The translations under genes were made by a program, and so were the position numbers. This document shows positions 55,265-64,000 of a stretch of 64,000 nucleotides of DNA, in pieces. Location: positions 1,607,053 to 1,671,052 of the forward strand of contig NW_006921534.1 in NCBI RefSeq assembly GCF_000340215.1, in the 5' to 3' direction. Source of the DNA: Pseudocercospora fijiensis CIRAD86. Lineage: Eukaryota > Ascomycota > Dothideomycetes > Mycosphaerellales > Mycosphaerellaceae. Position 1 is the stretch's first letter, and each line of letters begins with the position of its first letter. The notes beneath the pieces are model-generated. The model made no database searches. It saw only the letters and a program-made list of their open reading frames with translations, and was not told the DNA's origin.

Positions 55265-57364
55265 TTATGCGGGTTGCCTTCGCTGTTGTGAAGTCTCGGG
55301 TGCATCGTCGCCCGTCTGCTCTGCTTCGCCGTCCTTCTTCGATTGCTGACTTGGTCCGGACGACGATTCTGGCGCCGACATTTGGCTGGGCACGTCTGTC
55401 ACGGTGACGCTCACGGGTAGCCATTTGCGGCCAGGGGCGTAGATGGCCGTCGCTACGGGCACCGTCGGGCTTCCTTGTGCAGACGTGACCATTGTGCCCT
55501 CACTTCCGCTTTCAGATGCAGAGTCATCATCAGATTTCAGAGGATTGTTGGCAAGGTAGACCAGCTCCGACCAGACTTGCCAGTGAAGTGCGATGATGTG
55601 GGTGAAGCGGCGGATGATATCTTCGTCTGCATCCGCTGGTGTGACAGGCGCGGATGGCACAGGCTCCATGACCGCACCAAAACCCATCGAGGTGCGATTT
55701 GTGGAAGTGACTTGCGGCACAAGCATGTCTTGAAGGTCAAGCGCCGACATCCGCACATGTTCGGCTACGCGCGCTTGAACTTTGGGGACCAAGTTTCGTG
55801 TCAGGACAGCAGCATGTCTGGTGAATGATTCAGAATCGGGTTGGAGGTATTCGGCAAGCTTCTGCTCCACGACGTTGAGGAGTTCGACATCGAATAGTGG
55901 GTTCTGCCCGCGCGCCACAAGTGACACGCGAACAATTTCAACAGCGATGTTGTCGAAGCGGTCGGCAAAACGTCCTTGCACACCGACGATGGCCGAGATG
56001 GAGCTTTGAAGCATATCGCACGCCTTTGCGAAGTCTACTGCGCTCATCCCAGGAGGTGTTATCTCCTTCAGTACGTCGCGGCACACGTACTGATACACGC
56101 GGCTGTGCAGTTCCACTCTCAGTGCGCGCAGGCGATCAGTATCCAGGTAGAAGGTCTGCGGACACATGTGCGCCAAATCGTTGTTGAGCATGTCCCGGAT
56201 GAGACCGAAGGTGAGAGCATCGAGGTGGGAATCTTGATCAGGCAGGCACTCTTGCAGCCAATCTCGAGATTCAGGCATGTTGATCTTACCAATCGCTATT
56301 CGGTGCATGTTGTATCGCCGTTGAAAGTTGATCGTGTCATCGATCAAAAGAGGTCGCATGTGTCTTATCTGATGGTTCGCGACGTCCAGCTTCATGGCCT
56401 CGAGGATGTTCATGAGCTGCCTCAACCCCGACACAAGCTTCTCGTGCTTGCCTTCTGTGGCGCCTCGTCGGATCTCCTTTTGCATGGAATCTACCAGCAT
56501 ATCCCGCATGGGCGCACAGTGATTTTTCAGGACCTTTGCTAGCCAATTTCCGAGGTCGACAAGGTCACACACTCCGTTCTGAATCTGTTGCATGATGTGA
56601 TCGACTTCTAATCGCTCCAAAACAGCCTTTTGGTCATAGTCTGGAACCAGTGTTTTGAGGATGTCCCGGATCGCATGAAAGATCTTGGGCAATCTCACCA
56701 TGCAGCCTCTCATGCATCTGTTCCAGTAGTCCTCGTTGTCCGCGCTCGTTGCCCGTCGTGTTGCGACGAAGTTGAGCATGACCAACTCGGCCTCAAGTGC
56801 TCGCCAATACTGATCTGCTTGCAACATCTTCTGCCTGCCTTTTGATCCATCCAAGTTCGGTCGGAAGTGTAGTTCGCGGTCAAAGTTGACATCATGCCGT
56901 AGCTTGGGGTTGTTTATAATTCGAGGCATGTCGAGCTCAGCTAAGCTTTCGGGTGTGATTGGAGGTCTTTGGTCGGCGTTTTCGAAACACCACGAAGCAT
57001 GGTGCTGACCACCGGGGTCCATTTCCTCGTGGATGTATGCGCAAATGTCCAGGAAGATCTCGTCGTCGGTCGGGTTTGAAGTATCAGGATTGTCTGATTC
57101 AAAGTCCATCGGCGAGGGAGGTATTTGTTCGAACTCAGGTTGTGGAGTTGGTGCTTGACCGGGAGAGTAGGCAATGCCATGTGTCTCAGACGTTTGTTGT
57201 TGTGCATCTTGCGCCTCTGTCACCTGCGCCTGCTGCGGTTCCTTTCTTGCCGATGCTACGCTTTTGTCTCCGGTGTAAACCGATTTCCTACGCGCGTGAG
57301 TCGGGCTTGAGAGCGGGACCTCTGGTTGCCGGCACTCGTGATTCGACTCTCGTGGATTATGCAT
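55265..57364 (-). CDS. TCP11 (T-complex protein 11 / Sok1) family protein
   Basis: Single exon, 699 aa. The disordered N-terminus (to about residue 95) is Gln/Pro/Ser-rich. The TCP11 domain covers about 130-600: FDRELHFRPNLDGSKGRQKM, DYWNRCMRGCMVRLPKIFHA, MQQIQNGVCDLVDLGNWLAK, LLIDDTINFQRRYNMHRIAI, DLAHMCPQTFYLDTDRLRAL, HSRVYQYVCRDVLKEITPPG. The PQTFxLDxxRL block and the M-x-x-I-x-x-G-x-x-D-L helix are family hallmarks. The Ser/Gln-rich tail is low-complexity. Yeast Sok1 is a high-copy suppressor of protein kinase A loss, and animal TCP11 acts with cAMP signalling in sperm; the biochemical activity of the fold is unknown. Confidence 0.85.
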   Translation of the reverse strand: MHNPRESNHECRQPEVPLSSPTHARRKSVYTGDKSVASARKEPQQAQVTEAQDAQQQTSETHGIAYSPGQAPTPQPEFEQIPPSPMDFESDNPDTSNPTDDEIFLDICAYIHEEMDPGGQHHASWCFENADQRPPITPESLAELDMPRIINNPKLRHDVNFDRELHFRPNLDGSKGRQKMLQADQYWRALEAELVMLNFVATRRATSADNEDYWNRCMRGCMVRLPKIFHAIRDILKTLVPDYDQKAVLERLEVDHIMQQIQNGVCDLVDLGNWLAKVLKNHCAPMRDMLVDSMQKEIRRGATEGKHEKLVSGLRQLMNILEAMKLDVANHQIRHMRPLLIDDTINFQRRYNMHRIAIGKINMPESRDWLQECLPDQDSHLDALTFGLIRDMLNNDLAHMCPQTFYLDTDRLRALRVELHSRVYQYVCRDVLKEITPPGMSAVDFAKACDMLQSSISAIVGVQGRFADRFDNIAVEIVRVSLVARGQNPLFDVELLNVVEQKLAEYLQPDSESFTRHAAVLTRNLVPKVQARVAEHVRMSALDLQDMLVPQVTSTNRTSMGFGAVMEPVPSAPVTPADADEDIIRRFTHIIALHWQVWSELVYLANNPLKSDDDSASESGSEGTMVTSAQGSPTVPVATAIYAPGRKWLPVSVTVTDVPSQMSAPESSSGPSQQSKKDGEAEQTGDDAPETSQQRRQPA

Positions 57365-58982
57365 GATGGCTGGGGTGGGGCGGGCCCAGCCTGCAGATGG
57401 TGCTCTGGTCTTTATGTGCTCTCTTCGATGTTCGGAAGGTTAATTATTAAGGTTGTGCTACGGTGTATGGTGCATCGAGCGGTATATATGCCCCCGGAAA
57501 GTGGCTCAGATAGAGAGCAGACAAGGTCGGAGTGCGGACGCTGTGGATTCCACAGTCGATGGCAGAAACCTGATATGGGCGAGTCAGCGCTGTACAGACG
57601 AGGCAGCACACAAAGGCCACAAATACAGATACAGCGGCTGCTTGCATTCACGACAGCTGCTGTCCAACCCGACAACCGGCCCGTCGATGTGCTGGCGGAC
57701 GGCGGGGAGTGTGGATGGTATGGCACGATGGCTTACCTGCAATGCTCGCGGTGCAGTGGTGTCTGCGGGAGGTGGTGCCAGTGGTAGCCGTCGCGCAGGA
57801 GTGTGTTTCGGGGGAGCAGTGTGAAAGCGGAGGGGAGGTATGGAGTGATCGTATGACGGGAACGGACTATGGCATTGCGGACGACAAAGGAAACGAAGCA
57901 GAGAAGGGTGGCACTACGAGGAGCGAGTGCAACGAAGAGGGTAAGGAGCGAATCAATAATAAGAAATGGAAGCAGAAGCGGCCGTGGAGGGTGGTAAGGA
58001 TGGGGCAGTGGCTGCTCTGCGGGTGACGGCGTCGGCGTCGCAGGAGGGCCAGGCCAGGCAAGGCAAGGTACAGGCTGGCTGGGTAATAGAACTAATGAGA
58101 GAAGAAAGCGTGAAAGAGAGTCGTGGAATAAGTTAATGCGCGGGAGTAGGTTAACGTTAGAATAGCGGGATATTGACGTGCAGCAGCAGCAGCATGCATG
58201 CAGTCTATGCGCGGTCAGAAGCAAGGCAGTGTGCAGAGAATGATGATGAATTCCACCTTCCCATGTATTAGAACTAAGTTAGGGGAAAGGGGGCCTGCAC
58301 GGTGGAACATGGTTCTTGTTGCTCACTAGCACGGCGAATCTGATGAGAGTAGTAGTGAGACCAGACGACGCATCCAGGGGTCCGCTCTCTGAAGCCTCGG
58401 AAGCTACCAGTGCAGAGCATCATCTACTGTATTCGATGCTGCATATTGTATGCTGCGTGCACGCTAGAAACATATTCTACATACATGCCGACCAACGACG
58501 TCTAGGCATGAGTGAGGCGAATCGTCATCGGCACGCAGCGCAGCGCAGCGCAGCATGATGATGATAATAACAACAATACCAATTAGTGTGCATACATGCA
58601 GCAGACTGCAGATGTCGAAGCCACCCGCCGTGCTCTAGCCGAATATCATCAACGCTTGTCCCGCCCACCAGCAGACCATCCCAAGTTCTGTGCTCCTCGC
58701 TCTTCTCTTCGCAGTCTTCCCACTGTCCACTGTCCAGTCCAACAGCCTGTGCGTCTTACCGTCTTCAACCATCCACAAGAATCCTGCTGCGGCCCGACCA
58801 AGGTATATGCGTGCAGCGATAGTGGTCTGACGGGTGTTGGAGTGCCTTGCCAGAGTCATCGGTCTCTGCTACTGCTGCAAGGACTCTCCCTCGACCGCGC
58901 CTCAGACATGGTGCACGGTGGAGGCGGGAGTTGCTCCCGCTTCGAGGTACGGCGGCATACATTACATGTACCTGCAGCGCAA

Positions 58983-59013
<31 letters not shown>

Positions 59014-60201
59014 TCCGCCACCATTGCTGCGATGGATGATGTTGTCTTGTCACATCACGCGTCCATGGCACATGTTGCTGGCCGTAGCGGAGGCCAGCGG
59101 ATATGTTGGCCAAGAATCTGGTGTCGTACTGTATATAGAATTAGCGGGACCATGCCAGCCAAGCAAACAAAGCACTCCCGAACAGCTTTGGCTCGCACGC
59201 GCAATATGATAGTTATGTTGGTGATGTCGGCCGTGTTGCCATGTTGCAGACGTCCGTTGGCCACCGATCACCACGGCGACCCAACCATCCAAAACTCTAT
59301 GTCTGCCTTGCCGGCAACGCCGATCCCAGGCTAGACAGCCTCGCGCGCGTCGCTCAGGCTCTCACTGAGATGATTTGCACTGATTCGACTGCATGTCGTC
59401 TTCAAGCATGGCGATACTGCACGCACTCCGATGCTCCACCCGCCGAAAGCCCAATCGGCACAGTCATGCAGATGGAAGATTGCATTCGCCAACCGTGAGT
59501 AGGTGGCTGCGATGCTTGCAGGGATGTTCGATTGACTGAGCTGTATGGCACGACGACGAGCACGCAGTGGTCCGTCTCACCACAGTTATTGTAGAACAGC
59601 AAACCCGATCCTTCGGGCGGGAAATGCTTCTTCGACCATCTGTCAATGTCGCAAGTGGTTGTCACGAAGCTTAGCGGCATCATCACACTTTGCCTGCTCC
59701 CGTTCATCTACAAGATGTTTGAGACAGCGTTTCAATCCGACGCGAAACATCAGAACCATTGCCATCCAATGCCATGCCGTGTCAAGGAAGAAAATCGCAT
59801 GCCTTTCCCTGATCGCGGCCTTACAGCTGCTAGAAGCATGCGCAGTGTGAACAAGACCAAAGGACATCCAATCGCCTTACATGCCGAGACTTGCTATGAA
59901 GCTCTCGATGATCCTCATAAAGTCAGCCTGAACCTCTACCATTAGCCTGTGCTCAAACATTCCTGCAATATGCAGCGCCTCAGCAATCTCGCAGGCCCCC
60001 TCACACCCCTCCTCTGATCTCACTGCGAAACGTACTTCACAGGCGTAAATGCGCCAGCACACTCCTACAGCTCAGCCAGCCGGTCTGGAGCGATGCGTTT
60101 GCTTGAACTATCATTCCAAGGTAGCTAGCGATGGCCTTTTAGATGGCACCTTGGAAAACGGCGCCCTGACAAGAGATCATGCCATTCCTCATCCTACCGA
60201 C
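57365..60201. other. Long gene-poor region
   Basis: 2.8 kb upstream of TCP11. It holds CAG repeats near 58181-58192 and a GCGT tetranucleotide array (58983-59013). The longest frames (58834-59334, 59646-59945 and minus frames at 59402-60062) are short, cysteine- or arginine-rich by chance and lack recognisable domains. A small multi-exon gene in 59.4-60.06 kb on the minus strand cannot be ruled out. Base composition is normal, so it is not RIP-affected. Confidence 0.5.
58983..59013. repeat. GCGT tetranucleotide microsatellite
   Basis: About seven perfect TGCG units in noncoding DNA. Confidence 0.95.
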
Positions 60202-60675
60202 TCAGAACATACCCGCCCCACCATTAACATGAATAGTATGACCATTAATCCACCTCGCGCCTCCAGGTCCAGCCAAGTAAGCAACAACATCAGCCACTTC
60301 CTCCGGCGTCCCCATCCTCGTCTCAGCAGTCGCATCCTCTTCAATCATCCTCCTCAAATCCCCCGGCATCTTCATCATACTATCCGTATACCTCCCACCC
60401 GGCGCCACAACATTCATCGTAATCAACTTCTCCTTCGCATAAGCCGCGGCCAAAGTCCTAGTCAAATGCTCCAAAGCTGCTTTCGAAGTACTATCCAGAA
60501 CGAGTCCCCCGCCGATAAGAGGACCGCTCCCTCCCACTACTCGAGCTGCCGTTGAAGAGATATTGGAAATGCTTCCACCTTTTGCAATCACGGGAAAGAT
60601 GGATTGCGTCAAGAGGTACGTAGCCTAAACATTCCAGTCATAGAAGTCATGAAAGTCTTTCGGCGTGATCGGATT
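60202..60675 (-). pseudogene. Short-chain dehydrogenase/reductase remnant (C-terminal half)
   Basis: Minus frame encoding an SDR C-terminus: NPITPKDFHDFYDWNV, GGSISNISSTAARV (the N-x-S-S strand), TSKAALEHLTRTLAAAYAKE, NVVAPGGRYTDSM, MGTPEEVADVVAYLAGPGG, GHTIHVNGGAGMF (stop at 60202). Faults: an in-frame TAG at 60625-60627, no Rossmann N-terminal half (T-G-x3-G-x-G) upstream, and Asp instead of the catalytic Tyr of YxxxK (LDSTSK). Upstream DNA to 60900 gives no matching exon. A CTAG acceptor with a CTAAT branch at 60676 suggests the remnant begins at an old exon boundary. Confidence 0.75.
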
Positions 60676-62165
60676 CTAGAATACGGCATTAGAGCAACGA
60701 TGAGAAATCCAACAGTGACTGCTCTTCCACGAATCTGACCCGGCCTCGCCAACCTACGAGAAGACCAACACCAAGACGCCGACCAGAGACGTTGGGTCAA
60801 TCCGTCCTCAGCAGTCGACCACCAGAATGATGCCGCAAACGAGCACTGTTCTCATCAGTCACTCGTCCTCCAGGAGGGACAGATGTCGATCCATTGAGCT
60901 GAAAGCATCATCACCGCCGTAAGAAAAACCCGCCGAATGATCGCATCTCCAGACTCGCAGTCCGAGCACCGCATATCTCCTCAGTCCAGCAGTAGGAAGA
61001 TAGAAAAGTGCACCTTCTTCCTTCACTCCTTCCGCAGCCTCTTAAGTCCCAATTTCCTAAAACACTCCCACTCCCCATCCTCCCTTCGAAATTTCTACCA
61101 CTCCTCCCAAATCACACGCAAACAACCCATCCCTTCCAGATCCAACCACAATCCCACACCCACCTTCTTCCAAGTTCCACATACACAATACCACCTTCCA
61201 AACCCCCCCCCCCCCCCCCCTCACTATATATCAATACTCCATAAACTTCTCATCTCAAGCTCGATATTACAAGCCACAGGAGTATCTATACTCTTCTTCC
61301 CGTTTTATACCTTGGAAATTCTTTTCTCAAAACGCGAAAACCACACCCCCCCCCCCCCTTGTTTCAGCGAGGAAATCCAAAATTTTGAGACGGCTCACGG
61401 CAGGATGAATGAATGAGGAGGGAGGGGTCGCTTTGGAGGATTGCGTCTATGAAGATGGATTGGAGTTGTGGTTGGGAGTTGGGGATTTGGCCGAGAGGAA
61501 AGGGTGGATAATGGATGGATGTGATGATTCTGCTTCTAGAATTCAATGGGGTGTTGGAAGGGATGCTGCCGTTCCCATTCTCTTCCAAAAGCGCTCAGAT
61601 TACGGTGGGAAGGTCTGAGTCTGCGACAATGAGATATGTAGGAGACAGGTCCTGTATTTAATAGAAAAGAAAGGAAAAAGATGGCCGTGGTTCGTGTACT
61701 TAAACAGTAGGAGCTCACTTTCCACCACCTCATCAATGCCAACAGTACAAGTAAGTCAGCACTATACCAATGTAAGAAGAGATGCTCAAGCCCACCTGGG
61801 GACTGTATTTTCACCCTAAAATTTCAAGGATCTATACCTACCAGAGAGATATGTACAATTAGATATCAGCACCACCTGGAAATGCAAGTACTGCCTGAAC
61901 TTCTTCTGCATGCACAGATTCTATACCCTCTCAACGCCTGCCTTTTTGCCATGCCCTGCCATTACGAAAATGTATCATTCTTCTGCCGCTAGTGTCTGCC
62001 TCATCAGCGGAGTTCCGCTTTTGCTCGCCCATCGCTTGAAAACGGGCGATGTGATTGAATCTGACGTCTCAAACATTCAACAGCCTCTTCAAACACATCA
62101 TCAGCTTCCTCTTCATGCTCCTCCAACCAAGATCCTGGCATGCTGCTCCTACCATGGCACCCATA
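60676..62165. other. Gene-poor region with poly-C runs
   Basis: 1.5 kb between the SDR remnant and the PCT1 stop. Contains homopolymers of 18 C (61203-61220) and 13 C (61346-61358) in C-rich DNA. Frames are low-complexity Pro/Ser/His and not credible. The right end is the PCT1 3' UTR. Confidence 0.5.
61203..61220. repeat. Poly-C run (18 nt)
   Basis: Uninterrupted homopolymer; a second run of 13 C lies at 61346-61358. Confidence 0.95.
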
Positions 62166-63536
62166 CTATGAGTGCGGCAACTTGTCAATAATCCTCTCCT
62201 CACTAGGAGTCTCCACAAGTCTTTGCCTGCCTCTGCTACTTTCAGCCTCATCATCAATGGGACTTCGATCTGGACTATCAGTAGGACTCTGTGCTCTCGA
62301 GTCGCTCAAGTTTCTCCTCTTGCTGCCTTCCATCCAGCCCTTCACACCACCAATAAGACCCATCGCATATCCTGCCGCGAAATCCAAATTCGAGCCACGA
62401 CCTTTGCTCGGCGTGCTGCTGCGTGTAGCATCTCTCAGCAGGCGATCGCTCGGGAGAGGGGATGGCGCAGGACTGTCTCTACCACCTGCAGACAAGCCAT
62501 TCCTAAGTGAGCCAGCTGCAGAAGGTGCAGGACTGCTAGGTCTGCTAGGCTGCCAGAATTGTCGCAACTCCTTGCTGAGCTCCTGTCCCGTCGTTGTCCA
62601 ATTGTTGCGGACGGTATCCCTCAACTCCGAGACGTGGCGTTTGATGTCCAATTCGTTCTTCTTGAGCCAGGAAATGTTCAATTCTTGTCTGCGCGTGCCT
62701 CTCTTCAATTGTCTTGCAACATACTGCTCGTAATCTCTCACAATCTTGGTGATGATGCCTGTCGTCGAGACGCCTTCTGTCCGTTGTGTGACCAAGAACA
62801 TTCCCTTCTCCTTGATCGGTTTGTACACATCGTCGCCCTCGGCCGCGGCATATGGAAGATCATCGTGCGCAACAAAATCGATCTTATGCTTCTCCAGGAA
62901 ATCCAGATCAATCACCCAAGGACAATCCTCAATGACCTCGTCAACCCAACGACAGTGTCTGACACTCTCTGCTCTTTCCGCAGCGCTCATCACAGTCAGG
63001 CCCTTCCTCTTGTGCGTTTCGGTATCACCTGTCACACCAACAATGAGGTAGGTATCGGGAAAGGCCGTCTTGGCTTGCTGCAGTACTCGCGCATGCCCCA
63101 GATGAAACATGTCAAACACACCATCGGCGTACACTCGCACAGGACGATCCTTGGGCGGTGGGTTTGTCTTGTAACCACCAGCAGGATCAACGAGACCAGC
63201 TTTGGGCGGGGCTGCCATTCGCATTGTGCCTGCCTCTCCATGCTCGCCCTGGCCATCTGCAGCGCCGTTCGCAGGCATAGATACTCTGTTTCCCGTGGAA
63301 ATGGTGATCTGGGGCTTTTCTTGTTCTGTCGCTGCATTGGCCTTCTTACTGCCATTGGTCGCAGAACTGCTGGCTCTTGTGCGCTTCGATGGAGGATCCA
63401 TACTGTTCGCATCTTTGCTTGTTATTGCCTCATCGTCGCCATTGACATCTCTGGAGGCAGACTGCACGGCCGGCGCGGTTTCCGACATGGGGGCGTTTTT
63501 CGCGGACGAGGTCGCTCTTTTGCGTTTAGGAGGCAT
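62166..63536 (-). CDS. PCT1: Choline-phosphate cytidylyltransferase
   Basis: Single exon, 456 aa. Catalyses CTP + phosphocholine to CDP-choline, the rate-limiting step of the Kennedy pathway for phosphatidylcholine. Residues about 1-125 are disordered with basic KRKR patches that could serve as nuclear signals. The catalytic domain spans about 132-270: [20 protein letters not shown] (HxGH motif at 145-148), [36 protein letters not shown], and the signature RTEGVSTT at 252-259 followed by [10 protein letters not shown]. Residues about 283-330 form amphipathic helices ([20 protein letters not shown]), the membrane-sensing region. The C-terminus is Ser-Pro-rich, as in the phosphorylated tail of the family. 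Length is typical for filamentous fungi. Start chosen as the first ATG of the frame. Confidence 0.95.
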   Translation of the reverse strand: MPPKRKRATSSAKNAPMSETAPAVQSASRDVNGDDEAITSKDANSMDPPSKRTRASSSATNGSKKANAATEQEKPQITISTGNRVSMPANGAADGQGEHGEAGTMRMAAPPKAGLVDPAGGYKTNPPPKDRPVRVYADGVFDMFHLGHARVLQQAKTAFPDTYLIVGVTGDTETHKRKGLTVMSAAERAESVRHCRWVDEVIEDCPWVIDLDFLEKHKIDFVAHDDLPYAAAEGDDVYKPIKEKGMFLVTQRTEGVSTTGIITKIVRDYEQYVARQLKRGTRRQELNISWLKKNELDIKRHVSELRDTVRNNWTTTGQELSKELRQFWQPSRPSSPAPSAAGSLRNGLSAGGRDSPAPSPLPSDRLLRDATRSSTPSKGRGSNLDFAAGYAMGLIGGVKGWMEGSKRRNLSDSRAQSPTDSPDRSPIDDEAESSRGRQRLVETPSEERIIDKLPHS

Positions 63537-64000
63537 TGTGATGAATGGATGCGTGATGATCCAGAGGCAGGCGCGTGTCGGTGTAATGTGAGCTGGCAGG
63601 CGCGTCTTGCTTTCTCAAAATCTATCAAGACGTTGATCAAGAGGAATCTTGAAATTATAGGAGGACAGGCCAGGTCAGAGCTTCCGTTCCCATGCACGTT
63701 CCACAATCACGCTGTCACGCAACGGGCCTCGGGAGTGGAGGATGGAGCCTCCGATGCTTCTTTGTGCTTCCGAAATAAAAGAACAACGAAGCTGATATTA
63801 TGTACGAGTCAAGTCTACATCCCCTTAACGAAGTCCGTGGTTAAGCTATCAAAATCAAGAAAATCATCGTGCATGCAGGCTTTTCCAGCTGAACAGCATG
63901 TGAACTTACAGTTATGCGTACCTACGTCACAAGCAATATACGCTTCGCCTTTGCCACACTCTGCCACAGTTCCATTTATCACGACAGCACCAAGCTCTCG
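63537..64000. other. PCT1 upstream region
   Basis: Promoter and 5' UTR of PCT1 up to the window edge. No recognisable gene; a gene beyond the edge may begin here. Confidence 0.45.

Noticed and set aside
58834..59334. 166-codon frame with Cys-Val-Arg repeats
   Set aside because: The repeat is simply the translated GCGT microsatellite; the rest has no protein character.
59402..60062. Possible small multi-exon minus-strand gene
   Set aside because: Short open segments exist, but no pair of splice sites joined them into a protein I could support.
1..64000. tRNA or rRNA genes
   Set aside because: No T-arm GGTTCRANNCC with a matching acceptor stem was found by eye. A covariance-model scan would be needed to exclude them fully.

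Overview
The window looks like nuclear DNA of a filamentous ascomycete (Pezizomycotina, probably Dothideomycetes; the class is inference). Genes have short introns of 45-109 nt with GTRNGN donors, CTRAY branch points and YAG acceptors. Families are typically fungal: Zn2Cys6 factors, MED18, TCP11/Sok1, phosphocholine cytidylyltransferase and BTB proteins. About 34 kb is repetitive DNA carrying a strong repeat-induced point mutation (RIP) signature: CpA/TpG is strongly depleted, TpA is in excess, CpG is kept, and internal stops are nearly all TAG or TAA.

Layout. 1-11.2 kb is ordinary genic DNA: a Zn2Cys6-acetyltransferase fusion, a second Zn2Cys6 regulator, an unrecognised three-exon gene, an F-box-like gene and a chromodomain gene. 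11.2-41.3 kb is a nested repeat island. A 25-bp satellite array was invaded at a GTAT site by a minus-strand Ty3/gypsy element (C, 12.2 kb of its own sequence, identical-length 280-bp LTRs). C was in turn invaded by two plus-strand Ty3 chromoviruses of one family (A and B, about 7.1 kb each, 196-197-bp LTRs, 5-bp target duplications CCGYA and CTAGA). C carries a third long reading frame between pol and its 3' LTR. 41.4-44.3 kb is a small unmutated gene pocket (F-box-like gene and MED18). 44.35-48.47 kb is a DNA transposon (E) with 29-bp terminal inverted repeats and three mutated reading frames, one an rve-type DDE integrase. 48.5-64 kb is genic again: a small presumed mitochondrial protein, a tandem BTB pair (the second with a nonsense codon), a two-finger C2H2 protein, TCP11/Sok1, an SDR remnant and PCT1.

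How it fits together. Host genes are unlinked housekeeping or regulatory functions, not a biosynthetic cluster. The repeats give a readable order of events: satellite mutation to near saturation, duplication of a satellite higher-order unit, insertion of C, insertions of A and B into C, further RIP. The least expected structure is a GC-cored imperfect palindrome recurring seven times in two unrelated LTR families, mostly between reading frames. Exon joins were made by eye; coordinates of degenerate transposon frames are approximate where stated.
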